Below are positions 34,567-42,736 of a stretch of 64,000 nucleotides of DNA, piece by piece. Below the pieces are notes generated by a model. It had not been told where the DNA came from. It saw only the letters and a program-made list of their open reading frames with translations, and did not search any database. This stretch comes from Pseudomonadota bacterium (GTDB lineage: Bacteria; Pseudomonadota; Alphaproteobacteria; Rhizobiales; Rhizobiaceae). The stretch spans positions 25,171 through 89,170 of the forward strand of contig JAEWPB010000144.1 in the NCBI GenBank assembly GCA_023399465.1. The letters are read 5' to 3'. Positions within the stretch are counted from its first letter, which is position 1. Every line of letters starts with the position of its first letter. Position numbers and translations under genes: made by a program.

Positions 34567-34955
34567 CCAAGTACCCCGGTTTTGAAACTCGCCGGCAGCA
34601 GTTCTTCCATGGTCATGGTCTTCTGCACGCCGACCTCGTCACAAAGATAGATCTTCGTGTCCTTGCTGGCAAATTCCGAAATCTTCTGCCGGCAGCCGCC
34701 ACAGGGCGGGCAGAGCGGAAGCTTCTCGGCGATCACTGCCATCTCGACGATCTTGCGAGCGCCGCCCATGATCATCATGCTGATTGCGGTCGGTTCGGCG
34801 CACCAGCCCTGGGGAAAGGAGATGTTCTCGATATTGGCGCCGGTATAGATCTTGCCGTCCTCCGCCCGGATCGCCGCGCCGACGGGAAACTTCGAATAGG
34901 GCGCATGGCAATAGGCCATGGCGTCGCGGGCGGCTTCGAACAGGTCGTGTGACAT
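34563..34955 (-). CDS. cdd: Cytidine deaminase
   Basis: 130-aa homotetrameric zinc enzyme converting cytidine and deoxycytidine to uridine forms. Zinc ligands and the catalytic Glu are in GWCAEPTAIS (CAE form) and LPLCPPCGGCRQ. AAGGAAAG precedes the ATG and lies inside the 3' end of the upstream permease gene, one base away from it. Length is typical. Confidence 0.95.
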   Translation of the reverse strand: MSHDLFEAARDAMAYCHAPYSKFPVGAAIRAEDGKIYTGANIENISFPQGWCAEPTAISMMIMGGARKIVEMAVIAEKLPLCPPCGGCRQKISEFASKDTKIYLCDEVGVQKTMTMEELLPASFKTGVLG

Positions 34956-34956
34956 C

Positions 34957-35928
34957 TTATCTTTCCTTTACATAGGGGACGCCGCCGGCCTTCGGCGGCC
35001 GCGCGACGCCGATGAAGCCCGCGAGCAGGATGCAGGTCAGGACATACGGCATCGCCTGGAAGATCTGTACCGGCACTTCGCCGATCAGCGGCACCGACTT
35101 GCCCTGCATGAAGTTGGCGATGGCGTCGAGGAAACCGAACAGCAGGCAGGCGAACATCACCGGCACCGGCTTCCACTTGGCGAAGATCAGCGCCGCAAGC
35201 GCAATATAGCCCTTGCCCGCCGACATGTCCTTGATGAAGGCCGCCGACTGGGCGATGGCGAGATAGGTACCGGACAGGCCGCAGAGAACGCCGGCGCAGA
35301 TGACCGCGCGATAGCGCAGCCACTCGACGGAGATGCCGGCGGTATCGACCGCGCCCGGGTTTTCGCCCACGGCGCGAAGGCGCAGGCCAAAGCGCGTGCG
35401 ATAGAGGATCCACCAGGAAATCGGAACCGCCAGGAACGCCAGGTAGGTCAGGATGTTGTTGCCCGAAATGACATTGGCATAGAGGGGCCCAAGAACCGGA
35501 ATGTCGCGCACGAGATCGACGCCCGGAAGCGTAATCGGCGTAAAGCGCGCCGTATTCGCCAGCTGCGGCGTGCGGCCGCCCTGCCCGAACCAGGCCTGGC
35601 CGAGAACGATCGTCAGACCGGCAACGATGAAGTTGATGGCGACACCAGACACGATCTGGTTACCGCGATTGGTGATCGAGGCAAAGCCATGAACGATCGA
35701 GAAGGCGATCGAGACGAGGATGCCCGCCATAAGGCCCATCCACGCGGAACCGGTTACATAGGCCGCGCATGCCGAGGCGAAGGCCGCGGCCAGCATCTTT
35801 CCCTCGAGGCCGATGTCGAAGATCCCCGCCCGCTCCGAGAAGAGCCCAGCAAGTGCAGTAAAGATCAACGGTATCGACAGGCGGATCGCCGAGCCGAGGA
35901 TGCTTACCAAGATATCGATGAATTCCAT
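34957..35928 (-). CDS. ABC transporter permease, nucleoside (BMP/NupC-type) family
   Basis: 323-aa polytopic permease of the BPD_transp_2 type. The hallmark cytoplasmic loop LFSERAGIFDIGLEGKMLAAAFAS is near the N-terminus. About eight hydrophobic segments follow. The start at 35928 (MEFIDILVSIL) is preceded by GAGGGTG; the longer frame to 36009 overlaps the neighbouring permease. It pairs with the 367-aa permease just upstream. The substrate is inferred as nucleosides from cdd, phosphorylase and deo genes in the same operon. Confidence 0.92.
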   Translation of the reverse strand: MEFIDILVSILGSAIRLSIPLIFTALAGLFSERAGIFDIGLEGKMLAAAFASACAAYVTGSAWMGLMAGILVSIAFSIVHGFASITNRGNQIVSGVAINFIVAGLTIVLGQAWFGQGGRTPQLANTARFTPITLPGVDLVRDIPVLGPLYANVISGNNILTYLAFLAVPISWWILYRTRFGLRLRAVGENPGAVDTAGISVEWLRYRAVICAGVLCGLSGTYLAIAQSAAFIKDMSAGKGYIALAALIFAKWKPVPVMFACLLFGFLDAIANFMQGKSVPLIGEVPVQIFQAMPYVLTCILLAGFIGVARPPKAGGVPYVKER

Positions 35929-35938
35929 CCGTTCACCC

Positions 35939-37042
35939 TCAAGCCGCAGCGAATTTCTGATAGGCGACGACGATCGCCGGACGGAACATGTATTCGAGCG
36001 CGCCTGCAAACAGGATCACCAGACCCTGGATCACGAGGATCATCTCGCGGGTAATCGACGGCATTTCGAAGGAAAGATCGGCGCCACCCTGATAGAGGAT
36101 GCCGAACAGCAGCGCTGCGAGCAGGATCCCCACCGGGTGGTTTCTTCCCATCAGCGACACGGCGATGCCGACGAAGCCAGCACCGCCGACGAATTCCACC
36201 TGCAGGCGCGCGGACGCGCCCATGACAGGATTGAGCGCCATCATGCCGGCAAGGCCGCCGGAGATCAGCATGGCGATGATGACGGTACGGGCATAGGGCA
36301 CGCCGGCATAGACCGCGGCAGTCTGGCTGATGCCGAGGGTGCGCATCTCGTAGCCGAGCTTGGTGCGCCAGATCAGCACCCAAACCAGGAAGCACATCAC
36401 CAGCGCGATCAGGAAGGAGACGTTGAACGGGGCCGGCCCGAGCTTCATCCCGAACATCGCCATCAGCCAGTCAAGCTTCGGCAACTGCCCGCCGGGAAGG
36501 AAGGTGCGGGTTTCCGGTGCCATGTTGTTCGGCGCGATCAGCACGTTCACCAGCAGGTAAACCATCAGCGCCGAGCCAATATAGTTGAACATGATGGTGG
36601 TGATGACGATGTGGCTGCCGCGCTTGGCCTGCAGCCATGCCGGCAGGAACGCCCAGGCCGCACCGAATGCCGCAGCGCCGATGATGGCGAAGGGCATGGT
36701 CACATACCACGGCACATAGTGGTCGAGCGCAAGCGCAACCAGCGCCGCGCCGAGCCCGCCGAGATAGGCCTGACCTTCCGAGCCGATATTGAACAGCCCG
36801 GCATGGATGGCGACCGCCACCGAAAGCCCGGTGAAGATGAAGTTCGTGGCGTAGTAGAGGGTGAAGCCGACGCCTTCGCCGCGCCCAAGCGCGCCTTGAA
36901 GCATCAGCCACAACGCATCGACCGGATTCTCGCCGATGAACCACACCACCATGCCCGAAATCAGGAAGGCGAGGGTCAGGTTCAGGAGCGGGATGAGGCC
37001 GTAATTGATCCAATTGGGAAGGGGGACGGAAGCAGTACTCAT
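35939..37042 (-). CDS. ABC transporter permease, nucleoside family
   Basis: 367-aa polytopic inner-membrane permease with the same signature loop in AIHAGLFNIGSEGQAYLGGLGA and AVYAGVPYARTVI later. It has a longer N-terminus than its partner. It lies seven bases after the ATPase gene, with GAGG before the ATG. The two permeases form the heterodimeric channel for the BmpA-delivered substrate. Confidence 0.92.
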   Translation of the reverse strand: MSTASVPLPNWINYGLIPLLNLTLAFLISGMVVWFIGENPVDALWLMLQGALGRGEGVGFTLYYATNFIFTGLSVAVAIHAGLFNIGSEGQAYLGGLGAALVALALDHYVPWYVTMPFAIIGAAAFGAAWAFLPAWLQAKRGSHIVITTIMFNYIGSALMVYLLVNVLIAPNNMAPETRTFLPGGQLPKLDWLMAMFGMKLGPAPFNVSFLIALVMCFLVWVLIWRTKLGYEMRTLGISQTAAVYAGVPYARTVIIAMLISGGLAGMMALNPVMGASARLQVEFVGGAGFVGIAVSLMGRNHPVGILLAALLFGILYQGGADLSFEMPSITREMILVIQGLVILFAGALEYMFRPAIVVAYQKFAAA

Positions 37043-37049
37043 CAGGGCC

Positions 37050-38561
37050 TCATGCGGCGATGCCGGCCATCATCAGGCCGAGGGTCTGTTCACCGGTATC
37101 GGCGCTCTTCTCGCCGACCACCTGGCCCGCGAACATCACAAGGATCCGGTCGGAAAGGGCGCGAATCTCGTCGAGCTCGACCGATACCAGCAGGATGGCC
37201 TTGCCCGAGTCGCGCATGTCGATAATGCGGCGGTGGATGAATTCGATCGCTCCGATATCGACGCCGCGCGTCGGCTGGCCGATGATCAGCATCTTCGGAT
37301 CGCGTTCGATCTCGCGGGCGACGACGATCTTCTGCTGGTTTCCGCCGGAGAAATTCGCCGTCTTCAGCCGCGGGTTCGGCGGACGAATGTCGTATTTCTC
37401 GATCTTCGCCTCGGCATCGGCGCGGATCGCATCGAGATCGAGAAACGGACCCTTGCCGTACTTCGGATCGCGGTGATAGCCGAGCACCGAATTCTCGTAT
37501 TCCTCGAACTTGAGCACCAGGCCCATATGGTGGCGATCTTCCGGGATGTGGGCGAGCCCGAGCTGGCGCAGATGCGCCGGATCGACGCCGGCAATCGGCT
37601 GGCCGTCGAGGAGGATTTCGCCCGAGACCGGCTTGCGGATGCCGGCGATGGCCTCGAGCAGCTCCGACTGGCCATTGCCGGCAACACCGGCAATGCCGAC
37701 GATCTCGCCGGCGCGGATGTCGAAGGAGACGTTGTCGACCATGGTGACACCGCGATTGTCCTTGACGGTGAGATTGCGCACCGAAAGAACCGCGCGACCG
37801 GGATTTGCCTCGCCCTTTTCCACCCGCAGCAGGACGCGCCGGCCGACCATGAGCTCGGCCAGTTCCTCGACCGTGGTTTCGGAGGTCTTGCGGGTCGCCA
37901 CCATCTCGCCGCGGCGCATCACCGACACCTCATCGGTGATCGCCATGATCTCGCGCAGCTTATGGGTAATGAGAATGACTGTCTTGCCCTGATCGCGCAG
38001 CACGCGAAGGATGCGGAACAGGTGATCGGCTTCCGCCGGGGTCAGAACCCCGGTCGGTTCGTCGAGGATCAGGATTTCGGCGCCACGATACATCGCCTTG
38101 AGGATCTCGACCCGCTGCTGCAAGCCGACGGGGAGCTCCTCGATGACGGCATCGGGATCAACTTCGAGTCCGTATTCCTCCTCGAGCCGCCGCAGTTCGG
38201 CCCGCGCGGACGACACGCCTCGCGCCAGCAGGGCACCGCCCTCGGCGCCAAGCATGATATTCTCGAGCACGGTAAAATTCTCGACCAGCATGAAATGCTG
38301 GTGCACCATCCCGATGCCGGCGCTGATCGCTGCCTGGCTGTCGCGGATATGGACGGGCCTGCCGTTGATGCGGATCTCGCCGCTATCGGCGTGATAGAAG
38401 CCGTAGAGAATGGACATCAACGTCGATTTTCCGGCGCCGTTCTCGCCGATAATCCCGTGGATCGTTCCCTTGGCGACCGTCAGATTGATGTTCTTGTTGG
38501 CATGCACCGCGCCGAATTTCTTGTCGATGCCAACGAGTTCGATAGCTGGGGAATGGCTCAC
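37050..38561 (-). CDS. ABC transporter ATP-binding protein with two nucleotide-binding domains (nucleoside/sugar type)
   Basis: 503-aa double ATPase. The first domain has Walker A GENGAGKSTLMSI, signature LPVGLQQRVEILKAMYRGA and Walker B ILILDEPT. The second has the degenerate Walker A GVAGNGQSELLEA, signature FSGGNQQKIVVAREI and DIGAIEFIHRRI. This is the RbsA/NupA layout. It starts with GTG at 38561 with GGAG upstream. The gene follows bmpA after a hairpin that may reduce its expression relative to the binding protein. Confidence 0.94.
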   Translation of the reverse strand: MSHSPAIELVGIDKKFGAVHANKNINLTVAKGTIHGIIGENGAGKSTLMSILYGFYHADSGEIRINGRPVHIRDSQAAISAGIGMVHQHFMLVENFTVLENIMLGAEGGALLARGVSSARAELRRLEEEYGLEVDPDAVIEELPVGLQQRVEILKAMYRGAEILILDEPTGVLTPAEADHLFRILRVLRDQGKTVILITHKLREIMAITDEVSVMRRGEMVATRKTSETTVEELAELMVGRRVLLRVEKGEANPGRAVLSVRNLTVKDNRGVTMVDNVSFDIRAGEIVGIAGVAGNGQSELLEAIAGIRKPVSGEILLDGQPIAGVDPAHLRQLGLAHIPEDRHHMGLVLKFEEYENSVLGYHRDPKYGKGPFLDLDAIRADAEAKIEKYDIRPPNPRLKTANFSGGNQQKIVVAREIERDPKMLIIGQPTRGVDIGAIEFIHRRIIDMRDSGKAILLVSVELDEIRALSDRILVMFAGQVVGEKSADTGEQTLGLMMAGIAA

Positions 38562-38586
38562 TATGCAGCTCCAGAAACCGGATATG

Positions 38587-38630
38587 AAAAGGGCGTATGG
38601 CAGGCTGGGAAGCCCATCATACGCCCTTTT
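38587..38630 (-). terminator. Terminator/attenuator between bmpA and the ATPase gene
   Basis: AAAAGGGCGTATG (38587-38599) pairs perfectly with CATACGCCCTTTT (38618-38630), a 13-bp stem. Read leftward it ends in TTTT, a strong intrinsic terminator. It lies within the transporter operon, directly after bmpA. Confidence 0.8.
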
Positions 38631-38638
38631 ACTTTATA

Positions 38639-39631
38639 TCACTTCGGGCACGAATTGTCCGACATGTAGTCGTGAACCTTCACGGCGCCGGAAATGATGT
38701 CGGCCTTGGCCTTGTCGACCGCAGCCTGCATTTCCGGGGTGATCAGGGCCTTGTTGTTGTCGTCGAGCGCCCAGCTCACGCCATCCTCGGCAACGCCGAG
38801 TGCCTGCACGCCGGCGGAGAACTTGTCGTTCTTGGAGTCGTTATAGGCGTTGTAGACGGCAAGGTCGACGCGCTTGACCATCGAGGTCAGCACGGAACCC
38901 GGGTGCAGGTGGTTCTGGTTGCTGTCGACGCCGATCGAAAGCTTGCCGTTGTCGGCAGCCGTCTGCAGCACGCCGAGACCGGTCGCGCCGGCTGCCGCGT
39001 AGATCACGTCGGCACCCTGGTCGATCTGGTTCTTGGTCAGCTCACCGCCGCGCACCGGGTCGTTCCAGGCAGCGCCGGTGGTGCCGGTCATATTGGAGAA
39101 CACTTCGATGTTCGGGTTGGCAGCGCGGGCGCCCTGCTCGTAGCCGCAGCCGAACTTGCGGATCAGCGGGATATCCATGCCGCCGATGAAGCCGACCTTG
39201 CCGGTCTTCGATGCCAGCCCTGCGAGAACGCCGACGAGATAGGAGCCTTCGTGCTCGGCATAGACGACCGAACGGACATTCGGCTTGTCGACGACGGAAT
39301 CAACCAGCACGAACTGGGTGTCCGGGAATTCCTGCGCGACCTTTTCGATCGCCGAGGTCCAGGCGAAGGAAACGGCAACAACCGGGTTGTAGCCACGGCT
39401 GGCGAAGTTGCGGATCGCCTGCTCGCCCTGGGTATCACCGGTCGGCTCGAAGTCACGATAGTCGATGCCGGTTTCGGCCTTGAACTTTTCCGCGCCGTTA
39501 TAGGCAGCTTCATTGAAGGACTTGTCGAATTTCCCGCCAGTTCCGTAGACAAGCGCAGGCTTGATATCGGCAGCGAGCGCCGTAGCCGACATTGCCGCCA
39601 TGGCAAGGAGAGTCAAAAGGGATTTCTTCAT
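38639..39631 (-). CDS. BMP-family nucleoside-binding periplasmic protein
   Basis: 330-aa periplasmic binding protein. The signal peptide MKKSLLTLLAMAAMSATALA is followed by the BMP/PnrA fold beginning IKPALVYGTGGKFDKSFNEAAYNGAEKF. Conserved ligand-binding blocks include NPVVAVSFAWTSAIEKVA and ADVIYAAAGATGLGVLQTA. PnrA-type proteins bind purine and pyrimidine nucleosides, in line with the operon. It is first in the operon and probably the most strongly expressed gene, as the following hairpin suggests. Confidence 0.92.
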   Translation of the reverse strand: MKKSLLTLLAMAAMSATALAADIKPALVYGTGGKFDKSFNEAAYNGAEKFKAETGIDYRDFEPTGDTQGEQAIRNFASRGYNPVVAVSFAWTSAIEKVAQEFPDTQFVLVDSVVDKPNVRSVVYAEHEGSYLVGVLAGLASKTGKVGFIGGMDIPLIRKFGCGYEQGARAANPNIEVFSNMTGTTGAAWNDPVRGGELTKNQIDQGADVIYAAAGATGLGVLQTAADNGKLSIGVDSNQNHLHPGSVLTSMVKRVDLAVYNAYNDSKNDKFSAGVQALGVAEDGVSWALDDNNKALITPEMQAAVDKAKADIISGAVKVHDYMSDNSCPK

Positions 39632-39784
39632 AGTGCAGCCCTGTTGTTGCTATTGATCTTGTGGGTCCTCCCGCACGCCCGTTCCCGGAAGCTTCTGCGG
39701 AACCCGGCCCATGGGCCTGGCTGCGGGCATCCTTGCATGGCTCAGAAGAAATTTCACCAGAAATTTTTCCGAGGGTAAAGAATT

Positions 39785-39837
39785 GTGGGAATTGCCAAAT
39801 TTCAATTCAGACCGATGAATTCCTCGGCAGTTCCCAC
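39785..39837. repeat. Long inverted repeat between bmpA and msrA
   Basis: GTGGGAATTGCC (39785-39796) and GGCAGTTCCCAC (39826-39837) match in 11 of 12 positions over a 29-base spacer, seven bases after the msrA stop. It may end msrA mRNA or act as an operator for bmpA; no T-run supports the first view. Confidence 0.4.
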
Positions 39838-39843
39838 GTCAAG

Positions 39844-40506
39844 TCAGCCGTGTTTCTGGCCGATCGGGCAGCTGACGCCGGTACCGCGCAGGCCGCAATA
39901 GCCATCCGGGTTCTTTGCGAGATACTGCTGGTGATAGTCTTCGGCAAAGTAAAACGGCCCGACGGGCGCAATTTCCGTTGTAATCTTCGCGCTGCGTCCG
40001 GCAGCCTTCAGCGCAGCCTGGAACCGGTCGCGAACTGCCTCGGCTTCACTCTGTTGTTCAGGGGTGGTCACATAGATCGCCGAGCGATAGGTCGTGCCGA
40101 TGTCATTGCCCTGACGCATGCCCTGGGTCGGGTCATGGGCCTCGAAGAACGTCTTCAGCAGCATTTCCAGCGACACGATCGACGGGTCATAGACCACCTT
40201 GACCACTTCCGCATGACCGGTAAGGCCAGTGGTCGTCTCCTGGTAGGTCGGGTTCGGCGTATAACCGCCGGAATAGCCGACCGCCGTGACATAGACCCCG
40301 GGGATCTTCCACAGCAGCCGTTCGGCGCCCCAGAAGCAGCCCATGCCGAGATAGATGGTCTCGAAACCCTCGGGCGCCGGCGCAGCGAGTTCCCGGCCGT
40401 TGACGAAGTGATGGCTCGACGTCGGGATCGGCGACGGCCGCCCCGGCAGCGCCGTTTCCGCCGTCGGCATCACCGTCTTCTTGTTGAATATGTCGATGAG
40501 ATACAT
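39844..40506 (-). CDS. msrA: Peptide methionine sulfoxide reductase A
   Basis: 220-aa enzyme reducing the S-epimer of methionine sulfoxide. The active-site motif GMGCFWGAERLLWKIPGV holds the nucleophilic Cys near residue 56, and the C-terminus has the resolving Cys residues in YCGLRGTGVSCPIG. The start at 40506 (MYLIDIFNKK) has GGAGGC just upstream; the frame extends to 40728 but that part has no MsrA character. It is a single gene next to a small membrane protein. Confidence 0.95.
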   Translation of the reverse strand: MYLIDIFNKKTVMPTAETALPGRPSPIPTSSHHFVNGRELAAPAPEGFETIYLGMGCFWGAERLLWKIPGVYVTAVGYSGGYTPNPTYQETTTGLTGHAEVVKVVYDPSIVSLEMLLKTFFEAHDPTQGMRQGNDIGTTYRSAIYVTTPEQQSEAEAVRDRFQAALKAAGRSAKITTEIAPVGPFYFAEDYHQQYLAKNPDGYCGLRGTGVSCPIGQKHG

Positions 40507-40604
40507 GATTGCCTCCGATTGCGGGGCGAGAGAGGCATCGCTCGGCCCTGCGATTTTCCGTTTGTCCTCCGCGCCATGCGTCCCGGCCTGGCGCCAGCGC
40601 CAAT

Positions 40605-40922
40605 CTAGGCGGCGAACCGCCCGACAGCCGATGGCCGCCGGTAGGCGAGCATCCACAGAAGCAGCGATAGCACCAGGAAGACGCCGAATGCCGGCTGCGC
40701 CAGCAACCAGCCGAGACCGCGCTCCCAAGCCAGCGGATGCACGTGCTGCTCGATCAGTGCCTCGGCATGGATCAGCGTCGTCGGGCTGGCGTCAAGCCAG
40801 GCATCCCCGAAACTGGTGAGCACGAGGCGCGAGGCGGAAACCGACTGGATCGAATCGATCGTCGCCGCGATGACGGCGATCACCAGCGAAATGAGACTGA
40901 GGAACCGTAGGAAGAACCGCAT
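40605..40922 (-). CDS. Small inner-membrane protein, unknown function
   Basis: 105-aa protein with two hydrophobic helices, one at the N-terminus (FLSLISLVIAVIAATI) and one at the C-terminus (PAFGVFLVLSLLLWMLAY). The periplasmic segment of about 50 residues between them contains the polar DSIQSVSASR and IEQHVHPLAWERGLGWLL. The start at 40922 is the Met just before the first helix; the frame extends to 41006. I have seen this type in Rhizobiaceae as a hypothetical protein, with no known role. Confidence 0.7.
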   Translation of the reverse strand: MRFFLRFLSLISLVIAVIAATIDSIQSVSASRLVLTSFGDAWLDASPTTLIHAEALIEQHVHPLAWERGLGWLLAQPAFGVFLVLSLLLWMLAYRRPSAVGRFAA

Positions 40923-41087
40923 GACATTCTCTTTGCAACTGGCCGCAGGCATCAACGCCACGGCAATCCCGCGGAAACCCGGCTCGTTTGCCACCTTGGA
41001 AAACAAATAATCGCCCGGCCGGACAAGCGCAATGGCGACCGCGAAAACAGATTTGTGAGCCGACTGGAAAAAACCGTCGAAAGTGGG

Positions 41088-41115
41088 TTGATCCCGGCGA
41101 ATTCATCGGTATATA
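41088..41115 (+). promoter_or_regulatory. Candidate promoter of tRNA-Ser
   Basis: TTGATC (41088-41093) and TATATA (41110-41115) are 16 bases apart and about 50 bases before the tRNA. Confidence 0.45.
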
Positions 41116-41165
41116 TCCCGGCCGACCGATGTGATCGTTTTTACGGAAAATCATCACCGGCAAAT

Positions 41166-41255
41166 GGACAGGTGGCCGAGTGGTTGAAGGCGCACGCCTG
41201 GAACGCGTGTATACGTGAAAGCGTATCGAGGGTTCGAATCCCTCTCTGTCCGCCA
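41166..41255 (+). tRNA. tRNA-Ser (anticodon GGA)
   Basis: A 90-base class II tRNA including CCA. The acceptor GGACAGG pairs with TCTGTCC (one G-T), the D-loop contains GAGTGGTTGAAGGC, the anticodon loop CTGGAAC gives GGA, a long variable arm (TATACGTGAAAGCGTA) follows, and the T-arm is GGGTTCGAATCCC. Its 3' end is a classical site for integrative elements, and the gene content changes right after it. Confidence 0.95.
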
Positions 41256-41599
41256 TGACTTCCAACAACATATTGTTTTAATTTGATTTTCTGGTGACAC
41301 GCTGCGGCAACCCATCGTGCAGGGACCGGTTGTCAAATCGGATTCCATAAGCCTACGTAAGAGTACGAGCGCTGGATGATCGGCGTTCGATACCACAGAA
41401 AGCTCTTGCGCAGAACGTGCTTGCTTTCCAACGCAATCTCCAGAGCCCGCGCCAGGCGAAAACGAACTGGCTTTATCGGCCCGACGAGAGGTCGTGGTTC
41501 TCTACGGCATCTGCCGGAATACCCTGCTCAACTGGGTCAAGGCGGGACTCGTTCGTCTGAAAGCTCGTTAAGAGCCCAGGGCATCCGCCACAGTGAATT
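41256..41599. other. Gap after tRNA-Ser with a degenerate coding remnant
   Basis: 344 bases with no intact gene. A weak AT hairpin (41264-41279, AACAA/TTGTT then TTTA) may terminate the tRNA. A short frame ending at about 41571 reads LYGICRNTLLNWVKAGLVRLKAR, which looks like the helix-turn-helix of an excisionase, resolvase or MerR-type protein. It has no usable start codon, so it is probably the end of a broken gene. Confidence 0.45.
41410..41571 (+). pseudogene. Helix-turn-helix gene remnant
   Basis: The frame open to the TAA near 41571 encodes ENELALSARREVVVLYGICRNTLLNWVKAGL, a pattern typical of short HTH domains of mobile-element proteins. A stop (TGA at 41377-41379) and the absence of any ATG, GTG or TTG with a ribosome-binding site show it is not a complete gene. 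The left boundary is approximate. It supports past integration next to the tRNA, but the identification is by eye. Confidence 0.35.
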
Positions 41600-42736
41600 T
41601 CAAAAGAGTCCGAGTGTGCGCAGCATGCTTTCAAAGGTTGTCTGTTGCCGACTTCCCATGTCACCAATCGCCCTAGGGGAGAGCTTTTGATCAGAGCCCT
41701 GCTTGTGTATGCGGCTCGGGCTGTATCCGAATTGCTGCGTGAAAGCGCGGCTGAAGTTCGCGGGGGAATCGAAGCCAATCGCCAAACCGATTTCAGCGAC
41801 TTTTCGCGTATCGGACAGATCTGCCAGCATTGCATGGGCAGCAAGAAGACGACGCCGGCGAATATAGTTCGCTACGCCGCCGGAGGTCTCGAAGAGTTCG
41901 TAGAGCCGGGTTCTCGAGATGCCCAATTCCTTGCAGAGAGCTTCAGCTGTCAGATCCGGTGAGGAAAGGTTGCTCAGGATGAAGCGCCGGGCCCGCGTCA
42001 TCAAACCGAGCTGTGAAATCTGGTCCGTCTCACCATTGCGATCGACCAAGGGCGTCACCGCCTCAAACACCATATCGCGCAGACGCTCCCTGACGCATGG
42101 CAGATCTTCCTTTGTGAAGCAATCGAGATTGGCTTCAGCACTCGAGAGATAGTCGGAGAGCAGACGAGCCCTATGGCCACCCAGAACGATATTGTTGCTG
42201 GCCGCCGGCAACGCGCCGCGTTCAGCAAACAGATCGACAGGAACGATCAGGCTTGTCGAATTCGATGCAGATTTTCTCCCCCGGAATGGGCGGCCCAGCG
42301 ACCGCATTTCCACGAGCCCGGGTTCATTTTGCGCAACACGGCCGTCGACTTCGGTCCAACTGCGACCCGAGCGAAGAAAAATGACTTGCCAATGATCGAG
42401 GGGGCTCAGCCGAACCTTGTCAGCCGTGCGTTCATAACTGAAAGCTGGAGCTGTCTCCTGGACCAGCAGCACACCGTCGAGGTTCCATACACTCTGCCGG
42501 GCGATAAATCCGTCCCCGGGCTCGATGCCATCGGCCAATCGCGTGTCATGTAGTACTGCGACATGCTCTCTCCACGCGGGAAACTGCTGGGAAGATGGCA
42601 GGCTCTCAGTTTCAAAGCGCAGGGGAACCAGTACGCCGCTTTTCACTTCCTCTAAGCCGAGAGGAGCCTGAGGCGCTCGCGGATAATGCCTGCGTTCGAC
42701 GACCTCGGGTGCGGATCGGATCTTCTCATCACCCAT
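41600..42736 (-). CDS. cuxR: AraC-family regulator with PilZ-like N-terminus (CuxR-like)
   Basis: 378-aa regulator. The C-terminal AraC HTH pair is clear: LTAEALCKELGISRTRLYELFETSGGVANYIRRRRLLAAHAML, then KVAEIGLAIGFDSPANFSRAFTQQFGYSPSRIH. The middle is a cupin-like AraC_binding_2 domain. The extreme N-terminus has EVVERRHYPRAP with RHYPR at residues 16-20, an RxxxR motif like the c-di-GMP arm of PilZ domains. Sinorhizobium CuxR is known to bind c-di-GMP in a PilZ-like way and to activate the divergent uxs1 operon; the same divergent uxs here supports orthology. GGGGATCAGG precedes the ATG. Symbol by inference. Confidence 0.8.
   Translation of the reverse strand: MGDEKIRSAPEVVERRHYPRAPQAPLGLEEVKSGVLVPLRFETESLPSSQQFPAWREHVAVLHDTRLADGIEPGDGFIARQSVWNLDGVLLVQETAPAFSYERTADKVRLSPLDHWQVIFLRSGRSWTEVDGRVAQNEPGLVEMRSLGRPFRGRKSASNSTSLIVPVDLFAERGALPAASNNIVLGGHRARLLSDYLSSAEANLDCFTKEDLPCVRERLRDMVFEAVTPLVDRNGETDQISQLGLMTRARRFILSNLSSPDLTAEALCKELGISRTRLYELFETSGGVANYIRRRRLLAAHAMLADLSDTRKVAEIGLAIGFDSPANFSRAFTQQFGYSPSRIHKQGSDQKLSPRAIGDMGSRQQTTFESMLRTLGLF

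Noticed and set aside
37005..38669. 554-codon plus-strand open frame
   Set aside because: Antisense to the double ATPase gene with all ABC motifs.
41376..41690. 104-codon plus-strand frame after tRNA-Ser
   Set aside because: No ribosome-binding site and no recognisable domain; overlaps the 3' end of the AraC-type gene. The HTH-like sequence lies in a different frame without a start.
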